From Thermopolyspora flexuosa (GTDB lineage: Bacteria > Actinomycetota > Actinomycetes > Streptosporangiales > Streptosporangiaceae): DNA of 64,000 bases. A program made the translations under genes and the position numbers. The stretch covers positions 4,960,001 through 5,024,000 of the forward strand of contig NZ_VFPQ01000001.1 in NCBI RefSeq assembly GCF_006716785.1. The letters are read 5' to 3'. Below, one piece after another: positions 43,451 through 51,921 of this stretch (positions are counted from its first letter, which is position 1; each line of letters begins with the position of its first letter). The notes beneath the pieces were generated by a model, which worked only from the letters and a program-made list of their open reading frames with translations, was not told the origin of the DNA and searched no databases.

Positions 43451-44817
43451 CCCGTCGCCGCCCTTTCCAGCAGGTAGGCGCGCAGCTCGGACAGTCCGGT
43501 ACGGCCCTGCGCGAACGCGGCGAGCTCCACCAGGGCGGGCAGGTCCTCGGCGTCGCGGATGCCGACCGTGGGCACGAGCGGGGACAGCCGGCGCACCTCG
43601 TACTCCTCGGCGTCGAACACCGGGTTCAGGTGCACGATCTCGACCTCCTCCATCGGGTCGAAGCGGCGCCGCCACACCCGCAGCACCTCGGCGGCGAGGC
43701 CGGGCGGGGCGTTGTCCCAGCCGTCGGAGACGATGACGAGCCGGTCCGGGCGCCGTTCCAGGGCGTCGAGGATGCGCCGGCCGAGCGGGGTCGGCCCGAC
43801 CGGGCGTACCCCGATCGGCTCGGTGGTCCCCGACAGCCACAGGCCCTCGTACGCGGAGGCCAGCGCCTCGAGCAGGTAGTGGCAGGCGAGCGCGACCGCG
43901 AGCGGGCGGCGGCGCTTAACCGGCGAGCCGTACGAGGAGAAGCTGTCGTCGAGCACGGCGACGACGTACCCCCACAGGCCCGCGCGGGCGCCCGCCACCC
44001 GGGCCGCCGCGGCGCGCAGCGCGGCCTCGAGCCCGCGGCGCTCCGCCACGGGCCGGGACAGCGCGTACGAGGCGAGCCGGACGAGCGGCATCCTGGCCAG
44101 GTCGGCCCCGGTGGCCACGCCGTGCGCCGCGGCCGACTCGCGCAGCCGCAGGCTCTCCAGCGCGGTCAGCCTGGGGGCGATGCGTTCGAGGAACTCCGCC
44201 CGCGGGATGCCGTGCCGCGCGGCGAAGCCCTCGGCGACCGGGTACGGCAGCTCGTACAGGGCCGACCTGTCGTAGTGGGCCCGCCGCCACGCCTCCAGCA
44301 GCGGGTGCGCGTACCGGCCCCGGCGGTGCGGGGCGAACAGGAAGTCGCCGAGCTCGCCGTCGAGGCGCAGGTGGGCGTGCCGTACCGCGGCCTTGAGGCC
44401 GGAGCGGTACTTGACCGCGTCGTGGGCGAGGTCGGGGCGGGCGGCCAGCCAGTCGCGGATGATCGCCCGGGTGCGCCGGTTGTTGACCCCGGCGTCGCGC
44501 AGCCGCCTGAACAGCCGGTAGACGCGGGGCGGGCTCATCCGGGCGAGCCGCCGGGCGATCAGCCGCCCGTCGGCCGGTGTCCGTTCCTTGAGCAGGTTGA
44601 AGATGATGAGCGCCGCGTTGTGCTCGTTGATGTCCAGCGCGAGCATCGCGGCGTAGACGTCCGGATAGTTTCCGTGGACGTAGGCGTGGAGGAACTCCAG
44701 CGAAAGCCGCTGCCGCTGCCGGGAGTCGCGGAATTCGCGCTGCCCGGTGGACGTGATCGCCGCGTTGGCGAACAGCAGCACGTCCTCGCATTCGATCAGG
44801 TCGACGCGCCGGTCCAT
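43447..44817 (-). CDS. TROVE-like/VWA protein (Ro60/Rsr-like)
   Basis: 456 residues. The N-terminal 260 residues are helical repeats; the segment WLAARPDLAHDAVKYRSG (123-140) followed by HAHLR resembles the RNA-binding TROVE signature of Ro60. The C-terminal von Willebrand A domain (about 283-430) has MIDAS DxSxS at 290-294 (DDSFS) and IVSDG at 362-366. Ro-like proteins bind misfolded or small structured RNAs. No Y-RNA-like or RtcB gene was found nearby. GGAAGGA precedes ATG 44817. Confidence 0.62.
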   Translation of the reverse strand: MDRRVDLIECEDVLLFANAAITSTGQREFRDSRQRQRLSLEFLHAYVHGNYPDVYAAMLALDINEHNAALIIFNLLKERTPADGRLIARRLARMSPPRVYRLFRRLRDAGVNNRRTRAIIRDWLAARPDLAHDAVKYRSGLKAAVRHAHLRLDGELGDFLFAPHRRGRYAHPLLEAWRRAHYDRSALYELPYPVAEGFAARHGIPRAEFLERIAPRLTALESLRLRESAAAHGVATGADLARMPLVRLASYALSRPVAERRGLEAALRAAAARVAGARAGLWGYVVAVLDDSFSSYGSPVKRRRPLAVALACHYLLEALASAYEGLWLSGTTEPIGVRPVGPTPLGRRILDALERRPDRLVIVSDGWDNAPPGLAAEVLRVWRRRFDPMEEVEIVHLNPVFDAEEYEVRRLSPLVPTVGIRDAEDLPALVELAAFAQGRTGLSELRAYLLERAATG

Positions 44818-45095
44818 CGGTCCTTCCGGGGGAGGCGGCCGACCGGGGAATGGGGGCGCGAACTGCGAAGCCGTCGCTCCAAGACGTGATCCGGAAGTCG
44901 CGCCGAAGTCCCGCGGCCGACCCGAACGCCGACCATAGCAGGGGATTTTCCGGACACGCGACCCGAATTTCCGCCGGCTCCGTGGAAAAGCACGGCGCCC
45001 TGGCAATCATGCTCATCATTGCGACCAACGGCCGCACATGATCACCAGGTGCCCGGGGCCGGCACGGCGGGCCGTACCGGTCGGCGTCTCCGGAC
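44818..45095. other. Intergenic stretch
   Basis: 278 bases with the promoter region of the VWA gene. No tRNA-like Y RNA fold was recognised by eye; GTACGGC motifs recur near 45075-45105. Confidence 0.35.
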
Positions 45096-45670
45096 TCAGG
45101 TACGGCGGGCCGTCCAGGGCACGGACCGCACCAGGTGGCAGGAGATGAGCGCCCAGGCCAGGGATACGCCGAGGGCCGGGAGGGCGGCCGTCCAGAGTTC
45201 CAGACGGTCGAGCGGCGGCACCTGGGTCACCCGGCCGCCGAAGAAGTCGGCGCCGAAGTACGCGGCCCGGAACAGGTCCACCAGGGGCGCGAGCGGGCTG
45301 AACCAGACCACCTGGGCGAACCGGTCCGCCATGAACTCCAGCGGGATCATCGCCCCGCTGCCGAAGACCAGGAGGAACAGCGGGATGAAACCGATGAGCT
45401 GAATGCTCTCGGCGGTCCTCGCGAAGCGGGTGATCCAGACGCCGAGCAGGGACATGGTGATCGACGCCAGGATCCCGGCGAGCAGGAGCAGTTCCGGTGC
45501 CGCGGGGTACACACCGGCCGCCGCGACGCCGATGGCGCAGAGCACGACGGTCACGATGAGGACGAAGGCCAGGGTGGGGGCGCACACGGCCGCGAGCACG
45601 GCGCCGACGGCGACGCCGCCGACCCGCAGCCGCTTGTGGATGTGCTGTTCCCGGCGGACCGTGAACACCG
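45096..45670 (-). pseudogene. Truncated ABC-2 type transporter permease
   Basis: About 190 residues matching only the second half of an ABC-2 permease: VRREQHIHKRLRVGGVAVG, then four to five hydrophobic segments with GFIPLFLLVFGSGAMIPLEF, PLAPLVDLFRAAYFG and a final WALISCHLVR helix. The N-terminal membrane segments and the start codon are missing; the upstream open frame is not homologous. No ATPase gene adjoins it. It may be the relic of an exporter once serving the thiopeptide cluster, but that is inference. Confidence 0.65.
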
Positions 45671-45781
45671 TCTTCACACATATCCGCGGGAGGAATCGGG
45701 CCCCAGGGCGGATGTACGGCCGGGCGGCGACCGCGTGCCCGGCGAGGGTGGCGCACGCCTCGGCGAGGCCGGCCGATCCGC

Positions 45782-46495
45782 TCAGGCAGATGTGGGCAAC
45801 AGCGTGTGGATCGCGTCGAGCAGCGCGCCGGTGTCGGTGAGGTCGCGCAGCACGACATCGGCTCCGGCCTCCTTGAGATCGGCGAGACCGCTTTCTCCCG
45901 ACGCGACGGCGATCACCCTCGCCCCGCCGTCCCGTCCGGCGATCACGTCCGCCGGGGTGTCGCCAATGAGCAGGGTCGAGTCCCGGGAGAACGCCTGCCC
46001 GAGTTTGCGGCCCGCCCGGCGCTGCGCGATCGGCACGAGGGCCGCCCGTACGGCGTCGTCGTCCCCGTAGGCTCCGATGTCGAGGTCGACGTGGCGGTCG
46101 AGGCCGAAGATCTTCAGCTTCGCCTCGGTCGTGGGCCTGGCGTTGCCGGTCAGCACGGACTGGGCGATCCCCGGTACCCGGGCCAGCGCCCGAAGCGCGC
46201 CGACCGCACCCGGAAGGACCCGGCCACACGCCAGCAGATCGTGCGACCGCTCGTGGTAGCCGCACGCCATGAGCCGCGCGAACCGTGCGAACGAGAACCG
46301 CGCCGGCGAAAGGCCGTGCAGCTCCAGCGTCTCGCGGAAGAACGCCAGCTCGGTCTTGCCTGCGGCCGTCGTCATGCGCACCATCGGCGTTCCCGTCACC
46401 GCGTGGAACGCCGCGGCGAACACCTCCCGTCCCACGCCTCCCGTCTCGATCAACGTGTGGTCGATGTCCCAGAGCACGAGCCGGTTGGCGCCCAA
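45782..46495 (-). CDS. HAD-family phosphatase
   Basis: 237 residues of the phosphoglycolate-phosphatase-like HAD group. Motif I DIDHTLIE (nucleophile Asp first), motif II VLTGNARP, Lys region LGQAFSRDS and motif IV LIGDTPADV. Start TTG 46495 has AAGG upstream; an ATG at 46627 in the same frame would add 44 non-conserved residues. It follows the thiopeptide genes after 400 bases; a role in the cluster is not evident. Confidence 0.85.
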   Translation of the reverse strand: MGANRLVLWDIDHTLIETGGVGREVFAAAFHAVTGTPMVRMTTAAGKTELAFFRETLELHGLSPARFSFARFARLMACGYHERSHDLLACGRVLPGAVGALRALARVPGIAQSVLTGNARPTTEAKLKIFGLDRHVDLDIGAYGDDDAVRAALVPIAQRRAGRKLGQAFSRDSTLLIGDTPADVIAGRDGGARVIAVASGESGLADLKEAGADVVLRDLTDTGALLDAIHTLLPTSA

Positions 46496-46901
46496 GGCAT
46501 CCGCCTTTCCGTGACCAGATCGCGTGGACCAACGCTCACCCGCCGAGGGCCGTTCCCGCCCGCCGCGGGGCGCGGATGGAGATGCGTGCCCGGCGGCGGC
46601 CGAGGGACCGATGGCGTGGATCTTCATGGTCCGCGGGTTTCCTTCCGTGCGTAAACCCCCTCGGGCCGATCCCACCGCCACGGACGCGGCCGGGCTCCCC
46701 GGCATCCCGCCCCGCGTGAAGATCACGCCGGCTCGGGGTCGCCGCACCCGATCCGGCGCGGCCCGCCGACGCGAACGAGATCTCTGCCACGCCCCGCTCG
46801 CCCGGTTCCGCGCGGCCACCGCCCGGCCCGATGGGCTCTCCGGTGGCAAGGCGCCGGGCCGGAATGACCGCTGCCTCACCACGGACCCGGTGCGCCGCCG
46901 A
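46496..46901. other. Gap after the thiopeptide operon
   Basis: 406 bases between the pyridine-synthase gene and the HAD gene. No convincing gene or clear terminator hairpin was recognised. Confidence 0.35.
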
Positions 46902-48032
46902 TCACGCCTCGAGTGCGGCGATCGAACGCCGGATCAGGTCGATCGCCGACACCCCGTAGACCTCCTCAACGGCGTTCGCGATGACGTGGCACAGGCGGAA
47001 CCGCTCGAGCGGGGTCAGTCCCAGGCGGGTGAGGTGGAGGTAGGTGTAGTTGAGCAGCACCCGGTAGCGCAGGAAGTCGGGATGCTCGAAGACGTCCCGC
47101 CGGTAGGCGGGGCTGTTGAAGATGAGACGGTGGAGCTCGCCGGGCTCGCGCGACGGTACGGGGATGTCGCCGAGCCGCGGCGGGGACGGCTCCGGCCTGG
47201 GCATCGGCTGGACCAGTTCGCCGCGCTCGATGAGCGCGCCCGCGCGGTGGCGATACTCCGCGAGCAGGGCCGCCCACTCGCGCACGAACGGCGCGGCGGG
47301 GCGGGCCGGGTCGTCGAGCGTGCCGATCACGTCCCGTACCCGCGCGGTGTACGCCTCCCGCCGCTCCTCGTAGTGGCGGTCGAACGCGGCACGGGCCGCG
47401 GGCGGGTCGGCGGCCCAGGTGAGGTAGCCCTCGGAGTGCGAGCGGAAGGAGACGAAGCTCTGGGTGATGGGGCGGGAGGTGTGCGCCACGGTGAGCATGA
47501 GGCTCATCGCCAGGTCCGGCTTGGTGTCCCGTCCGGCGCGCACGTGGTCGAGCATGGCGAACAGCAGCGGCGTGGAGTCGCTGTAGAACGAGGTGAGCAG
47601 CTCCACGGCCGCGTCGCTGCCGAGCACGTGCCGGCGCGAGTCGAACGGCATGTCACAGATGGAGTTGTCGGGCGGCCACGGGGTGAGCGGGCCGTGCTCC
47701 TGCTCCCGCAGCGCGAGCAGCCGGTGCCGGGGCAGGCTCTGTTCGGGGTCGAGCCGCGCCGTCGAGGGGTGGTCGCGCAGGTACGCGCCGATCACCTCGT
47801 AGACGCGGGGCCGTACCCGGTCCTCCCAGACCGAGCGCTCGGCCCGGACGTTGATCCGCAGGTGCGGCCCCTGCCGCCAGTGCCGCAGCACGTACGCCGC
47901 CGCCACGCTGTCGCGGATCTCGTCGAACAGCGGCCGGACCGCGTCGAGCAGCAGGGGGTCCTGGTCCGCGTGGTAGTAGACGTGCACGCAGTGCCAGGCC
48001 GTCGCCGGGCCGGGACGGTGCGGGGTGGTCAC
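46902..48032 (-). CDS. Thiopeptide pyridine synthase (TbtD-like)
   Basis: 376 residues of the thiopeptide-type bacteriocin biosynthesis domain (LanB C-terminal homologues). N-terminal HCVHVYYHADQDPLLLDAVRP is typical. By order (after the B and C genes) and length it is assigned to the formal [4+2] cycloaddition of two dehydroalanines that forms the central pyridine and releases the leader. GTG 48032 overlaps the previous stop (GTGA), with GGGAGG 5 bases upstream. C and D assignments could be swapped; both share the family. Confidence 0.82.
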   Translation of the reverse strand: MTTPHRPGPATAWHCVHVYYHADQDPLLLDAVRPLFDEIRDSVAAAYVLRHWRQGPHLRINVRAERSVWEDRVRPRVYEVIGAYLRDHPSTARLDPEQSLPRHRLLALREQEHGPLTPWPPDNSICDMPFDSRRHVLGSDAAVELLTSFYSDSTPLLFAMLDHVRAGRDTKPDLAMSLMLTVAHTSRPITQSFVSFRSHSEGYLTWAADPPAARAAFDRHYEERREAYTARVRDVIGTLDDPARPAAPFVREWAALLAEYRHRAGALIERGELVQPMPRPEPSPPRLGDIPVPSREPGELHRLIFNSPAYRRDVFEHPDFLRYRVLLNYTYLHLTRLGLTPLERFRLCHVIANAVEEVYGVSAIDLIRRSIAALEA

Positions 48033-49009
48033 GGTTGCCTCCCAGGGTCCGCGAGGTCGACGAGGGTGCGGGCGAGCAGGTAAGAGAGGTGACGCTCGAC
48101 GTCGAGGGTCAGCCCCAGCCGGTTGTGGAACAGGTGCGCGCAGCGCAGCAGGATCGCGGGCACGGTCCGCCGTCGCTGGGGCAGCGCCATCGCCAGGAAC
48201 ACGTGGGGCGATCCGGGGTTCGACGGGCGGCATCGGCCCGCGGCGTGCAGCGGGTCGAGCGTGTCGCGCAGCTCGCGCATGGACACGCACCACGCGGCGA
48301 GCACGTCCGCGCCGCCGTCCGCCCCGGCCGTCGCGCGGCCGGCCAGGTCCCACAGGCCGCGGGTCTGTTCGCGCAGGGCGTCCCGCCGGCGCCGGTAGTC
48401 GTCCTCGCCGGGCCATCCGCCGGGGTCCTCGGCGGCGGCGAGCCGGGTGGCGGCGGCCGCCAGGTCGGGCTCGCACACCGCGAGGGTGAGGGTGAGCGCG
48501 GCGAGGCCGATCGCCGCGCGGCGGCCCGGCGGTGTGCCCGCGCCGAGGACGCGGAGCGCGAGCACGCTGGAGTCGGTGAAGTGGCGCTCCACGGCGGCGA
48601 TGCAGGCGTCGTCGCCGTAGGCGGAGTGTTCGGGCCGGTAGGCGATGTACTCGACCGAGTCGGTGGGGTGCAGCCGGTCGTCGTAGCGCTCCAGGCGTTC
48701 CCCGCGGGCGACCACCGCGGCGAACGCGCGGTAGGTGTCGGCGTCGATGGGCGGGCTGGACGGGTGCTCGGCGAAGTAGGCCGCCGCCGTACGGTCGATC
48801 AGGTCGCGGACGCGTGCGCGCTCGCCGGCGCCGGGTGGCCTGATGCGCAGCCGGACGTGCTGGCCGCCCTCCCAGTAGCGCAGGAAGAAGTGCTCCCGCG
48901 CACCCACGGCCCGTACCACGGGCGCGACCACCGCGCCGATCAGCGCGTCCAGGTCGCCGTAGTGGAACAGGTGGGCGCTCACCCACCCGCGCGGCCCGGC
49001 GGCGGTCAC
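48029..49009 (-). CDS. Thiopeptide elimination enzyme (TbtC-like, split LanB C-terminal)
   Basis: 326 residues of the same thiopeptide-type domain: WVSAHLFHYGDLDALIGAVV at the start and HFFLRYWEGGQHVRLRIR. In split LanB systems this protein removes glutamate from glutamylated Ser/Thr to give dehydro-amino acids. Start GTG 49009 overlaps the end of the glutamylation gene (49006). The C-terminal RCAHLFHNRLGLTLDVERHL matches the family end. Cytoplasmic, acting on leader-bound precursor. Confidence 0.83.
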   Translation of the reverse strand: MTAAGPRGWVSAHLFHYGDLDALIGAVVAPVVRAVGAREHFFLRYWEGGQHVRLRIRPPGAGERARVRDLIDRTAAAYFAEHPSSPPIDADTYRAFAAVVARGERLERYDDRLHPTDSVEYIAYRPEHSAYGDDACIAAVERHFTDSSVLALRVLGAGTPPGRRAAIGLAALTLTLAVCEPDLAAAATRLAAAEDPGGWPGEDDYRRRRDALREQTRGLWDLAGRATAGADGGADVLAAWCVSMRELRDTLDPLHAAGRCRPSNPGSPHVFLAMALPQRRRTVPAILLRCAHLFHNRLGLTLDVERHLSYLLARTLVDLADPGRQP

Positions 49010-51612
49010 CGTTGCGGCTCCCGAACGGTCAGCTGGACCAGGTACTCGGTGACGCGCCTGCCGTGCCCGCCGTACCGGGGTGCGCCGGCGGGATCGGGCA
49101 GGGCCTCCTCCAGCACCACGAGCGCGTCGGGATCCCGCAGCTCGCGCAGGAAGCCGGTGAGCAGGAACGGGTCGGTCACGTCCACGTACATCGGTTTGCG
49201 TCCCTTGCCGAGCAGGCCCATGCCGAGGCCGTCGCCGAGCCCGACGACGCGGGCGAAGAACCGGCGGGGGACGCCGTGCCGCGCCAGCCAGGCCGCCAGC
49301 CTGGGCAGGTACGCGGCGTCGTCCTCGCCCCTGCCCGGCGTGGGGACCTCGGCCGCGCGCAGCCGCAGGCACGCGCGGGCGAGTGTGACCCGGCCCACGT
49401 CGAGGCGGGGCCAGCGCTCCACCACACCCGGTTCCGGCAGGTTGCCCCCGGTGCGGAACACCCAGCCGGGCACCATCGCCGTGGCCGGCTCGCCGAACGC
49501 CCGGATCAGGAACTGCAGCCCCGGCGGCAGCCAGTGCTGGGCCGACATGCCCAGATGGACCGGGAGCACCGGACGGCCGTCCGGGTCGCGCAGCACGAGC
49601 CGGTCGCCGTCGCAGGTGACGGTGAGATCGGCCGGCGAGAGCACGGGCAGTCCGGCCGCGGCGTCGCGGTCCCCGGTGAACGGGTACGCCAGGGCGCGGT
49701 CGGCCGTCGCCGACCGCAGGTTGATCCCGCCGCCCAGCATGCCCCGGCACTCGGCCACCAGCACCTCGCCGCGGCCCGCGCGCAGGTCGGCCAAGGGCGG
49801 GGCGTACGGCCCGGCGAGGCGGTGCAGCCGGGAGAGCCCGCGGCCGTACCCGGCCAGGACGGTGTTGAGCACCAGGCGCAGGCCGTCCGGGCCGGGCAGC
49901 GGCTGGACGAAGCAGGACACCGAGCCGGGCGGCCGGATGTACCCCGGCCACGAGGCGGCGAGCGCGGCGAGCCGGTCCGGATCGACGCGGACCACCTCGT
50001 CCCGCGCGTCCGGGCCCGCCCCGGTCGCCGCCCAGAAGTCGCGGCGGAGCGCCGCCAGCTCCCGCAGCCGCGGGAGGGCCTCGGCGGTGAACGCGGCGTC
50101 CGGGACCGCGAGCGGGTCGCCGAGCAGCGCGCGCAGCAGGGCGCCGCCCGCGCCGGGGGCACCGGTGTGAAGCTCGCGGTAGAGGTCGAGGACGGGCACG
50201 CGCGCGGCGGCGCCGTACCGGTCGAGGAAGAACGCGGTGGCGGCGATCTTGACGGGGAGGTCCGGGTCGAACAGGCCGAGCAGGCGGCGCACCACGTCGA
50301 GGTCGTCGAGCGCGGGCCGCCACTCCGGCAGGGCGCACCGCCCGGCCTGGTGGGTGAGCACGGCCGTGCGGGTGCACAGGTTCTTGTCCGGCAGCCAGGG
50401 CTGGTCGCGTTTCGCCGGGGCGAACACGTCCTCCAGCGCCCGGCGCACGGTCTCGATCAGCCGCCGCTGGTCGCGGCGCAGCCGGTCGTCCCGCAGCGCC
50501 GCGGCGAGCCTGCCCACCGCCGCGAGCCGCGGCGCGTCGCCGCCGGGCCCGGCGGCGAGCCATGCGGCGAGCTCGCCCACCGGGTCGGCGGACTGCTCCT
50601 CGTACGGCGGAAGCGGCTCCAGCAGCCCGGCGCGAACGAGCGGCAGCAGCGCGGGCGCGGCGCCGACGGTGGGGCAGGGGTGGGTGCGCACCCAGGCCAG
50701 GGCCCGGCGCACCTCCGGGGCGGCGGGCACGCTGCGGAGCTGCTCGGCGCCCCCGGGCCCGAGGAACCAGACGCGTTCCCCGTCGTCGACGGCGGTGGGG
50801 TTGACGCGCAGCCGCGCCCGCGCCACGACCTGCGGCAACCGGGCGAGCGCCGCCCACATCGGCTGGAGCACCGCCCGGTCGAGGTCGGCGTCGCCGGTCC
50901 AGCTCAGCTCCTCGGCCGGTTGCACCGCGGGCCCCGAGTCCGTCCAGCGGCCGAAGCCGCTGAGCGTGAACGTCGCGTACGGGCTGGTCTTGACGGTCGC
51001 TCTGGCGAGGTATCGGGCGAGCGCGAGCCGTTCCTGCCGCCCGATCCGCCCCTGGCGCAGCCGTTCGGCGAGCACCGGGCTGCTCTGTTCGAGGCCGAGC
51101 CGGAAGACGTCCGCGCCGGTCGCCTCCCGCAGCAGCGCGATCTTCTCCCGCGTCTCGGCGGCGAGCACGTCCGGCAGGGCGGCCCGCAGCGCGGCCTGCC
51201 GGTCCCGGCGGGCCGCCCACGACCGGACGCGTACGGCGAGCCCGGTGGGAAGCGCCCCCAGCACCTCGGCCGACAGCGCCCGGCGGTCGGGTCGCCTGCC
51301 GGTGAACACCGCGCGCCGCAGCGCGACGAGGGCGGGCTTCAGCCCGGCCCGCGCGGGGTCGCCGCCGACCTCGCCGATGACGCCGTACAGCAGGTCGGAG
51401 AGCTCGGTGCCCTCCCGCTCCAGCCACGCCGTGGTCTCGGCGAGCTCGTCGACGATCTCCCAGGTGCGGGTGGCGCGCAGCCGCTCCAGCACCTCGACCG
51501 GCAGGGCGGCCACGCGGACGGCGAAGGCGGGCGCGACGACGTATCCTCGATCCGCGGGCCGCGGTGAGGGGGAGGCCGCCCCGGCGGGGACGGCCGGCGT
51601 TACGTGGGTCAT
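49006..51612 (-). CDS. Thiopeptide glutamylation enzyme (TbtB-like, split LanB N-terminal)
   Basis: 868 residues of the lantibiotic dehydratase N-terminal family: tRNA-Glu-dependent glutamylation of Ser in the precursor. Family segments include VKTSPYATFTLSGFGRW, DKNLCTRTAVLTHQAGR and VTEYLVQLTV at the end. The elimination domain is absent and supplied by the next gene. ATG 51612 with GAGGAG 8 bases upstream; it starts 80 bases after the precursor gene. Confidence 0.9.
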   Translation of the reverse strand: MTHVTPAVPAGAASPSPRPADRGYVVAPAFAVRVAALPVEVLERLRATRTWEIVDELAETTAWLEREGTELSDLLYGVIGEVGGDPARAGLKPALVALRRAVFTGRRPDRRALSAEVLGALPTGLAVRVRSWAARRDRQAALRAALPDVLAAETREKIALLREATGADVFRLGLEQSSPVLAERLRQGRIGRQERLALARYLARATVKTSPYATFTLSGFGRWTDSGPAVQPAEELSWTGDADLDRAVLQPMWAALARLPQVVARARLRVNPTAVDDGERVWFLGPGGAEQLRSVPAAPEVRRALAWVRTHPCPTVGAAPALLPLVRAGLLEPLPPYEEQSADPVGELAAWLAAGPGGDAPRLAAVGRLAAALRDDRLRRDQRRLIETVRRALEDVFAPAKRDQPWLPDKNLCTRTAVLTHQAGRCALPEWRPALDDLDVVRRLLGLFDPDLPVKIAATAFFLDRYGAAARVPVLDLYRELHTGAPGAGGALLRALLGDPLAVPDAAFTAEALPRLRELAALRRDFWAATGAGPDARDEVVRVDPDRLAALAASWPGYIRPPGSVSCFVQPLPGPDGLRLVLNTVLAGYGRGLSRLHRLAGPYAPPLADLRAGRGEVLVAECRGMLGGGINLRSATADRALAYPFTGDRDAAAGLPVLSPADLTVTCDGDRLVLRDPDGRPVLPVHLGMSAQHWLPPGLQFLIRAFGEPATAMVPGWVFRTGGNLPEPGVVERWPRLDVGRVTLARACLRLRAAEVPTPGRGEDDAAYLPRLAAWLARHGVPRRFFARVVGLGDGLGMGLLGKGRKPMYVDVTDPFLLTGFLRELRDPDALVVLEEALPDPAGAPRYGGHGRRVTEYLVQLTVREPQR

Positions 51613-51691
51613 GGACGCGCTCCTCACGCGGGTCGCCGGGAGGCCGGAGGCACCCCTGCACCGGGTGCCTCCGGCCGGACTCATCGAGCGA

Positions 51692-51865
51692 TCACTGCTC
51701 CGGGGCCCAGCAGCTGCAGGCCTGCATGTAGGAGGAGCAGTACGGGCTGTAGGAGGAAGCGCCCGTCTCGATGAGGCCGTGGCCCTCGGCCACGATGGAG
51801 TCGGCGGACAGCACCTCGATGGAGTCCACCTTCAGGCCGTCGAGGTCGAACAGGTTCTCGGCCAT
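51692..51865 (-). CDS. Thiopeptide precursor peptide
   Basis: 57 residues. Acidic leader 1-36 (LFDLDGLKVDSIEVL, the probable RRE-binding region, then AEGHGLIETGA), closely patterned on GE2270/thiomuracin leaders, whose GHGMTEVGA stretch directly precedes the core. Core 37-57 holds Ser37, Ser38, Ser40, Ser44, Ser45, Ser51, Cys43, Cys50, Cys52, three Tyr and Trp53, ending PEQ. Cys50-Ser51-Cys52 is the usual C-S-C pyridine site. AGGAGAG lies 8 bases before ATG 51865. No known core I recall matches. It sits between the dehydrogenase and glutamylation genes. Confidence 0.93.
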   Translation of the reverse strand: MAENLFDLDGLKVDSIEVLSADSIVAEGHGLIETGASSYSPYCSSYMQACSCWAPEQ

Positions 51866-51921
51866 CTGTCTTTCTCTCCTTTCGCTGTTCCTTGCGTCGG
51901 TGTGGGAGTGGTGATGCGTCG

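Noticed and set aside
44818..45095. Y RNA next to the TROVE-like gene
   Set aside because: No tRNA-like or long Y-RNA stem was visible in this gap or between the VWA partner gene and tRNA-Leu.
48029..51661. A single 1210-residue lantibiotic dehydratase
   Set aside because: The long frame is only the TbtC-like gene read upstream through another frame of the TbtB-like gene. The real arrangement is two overlapping genes, 49006-51612 and 48029-49009.
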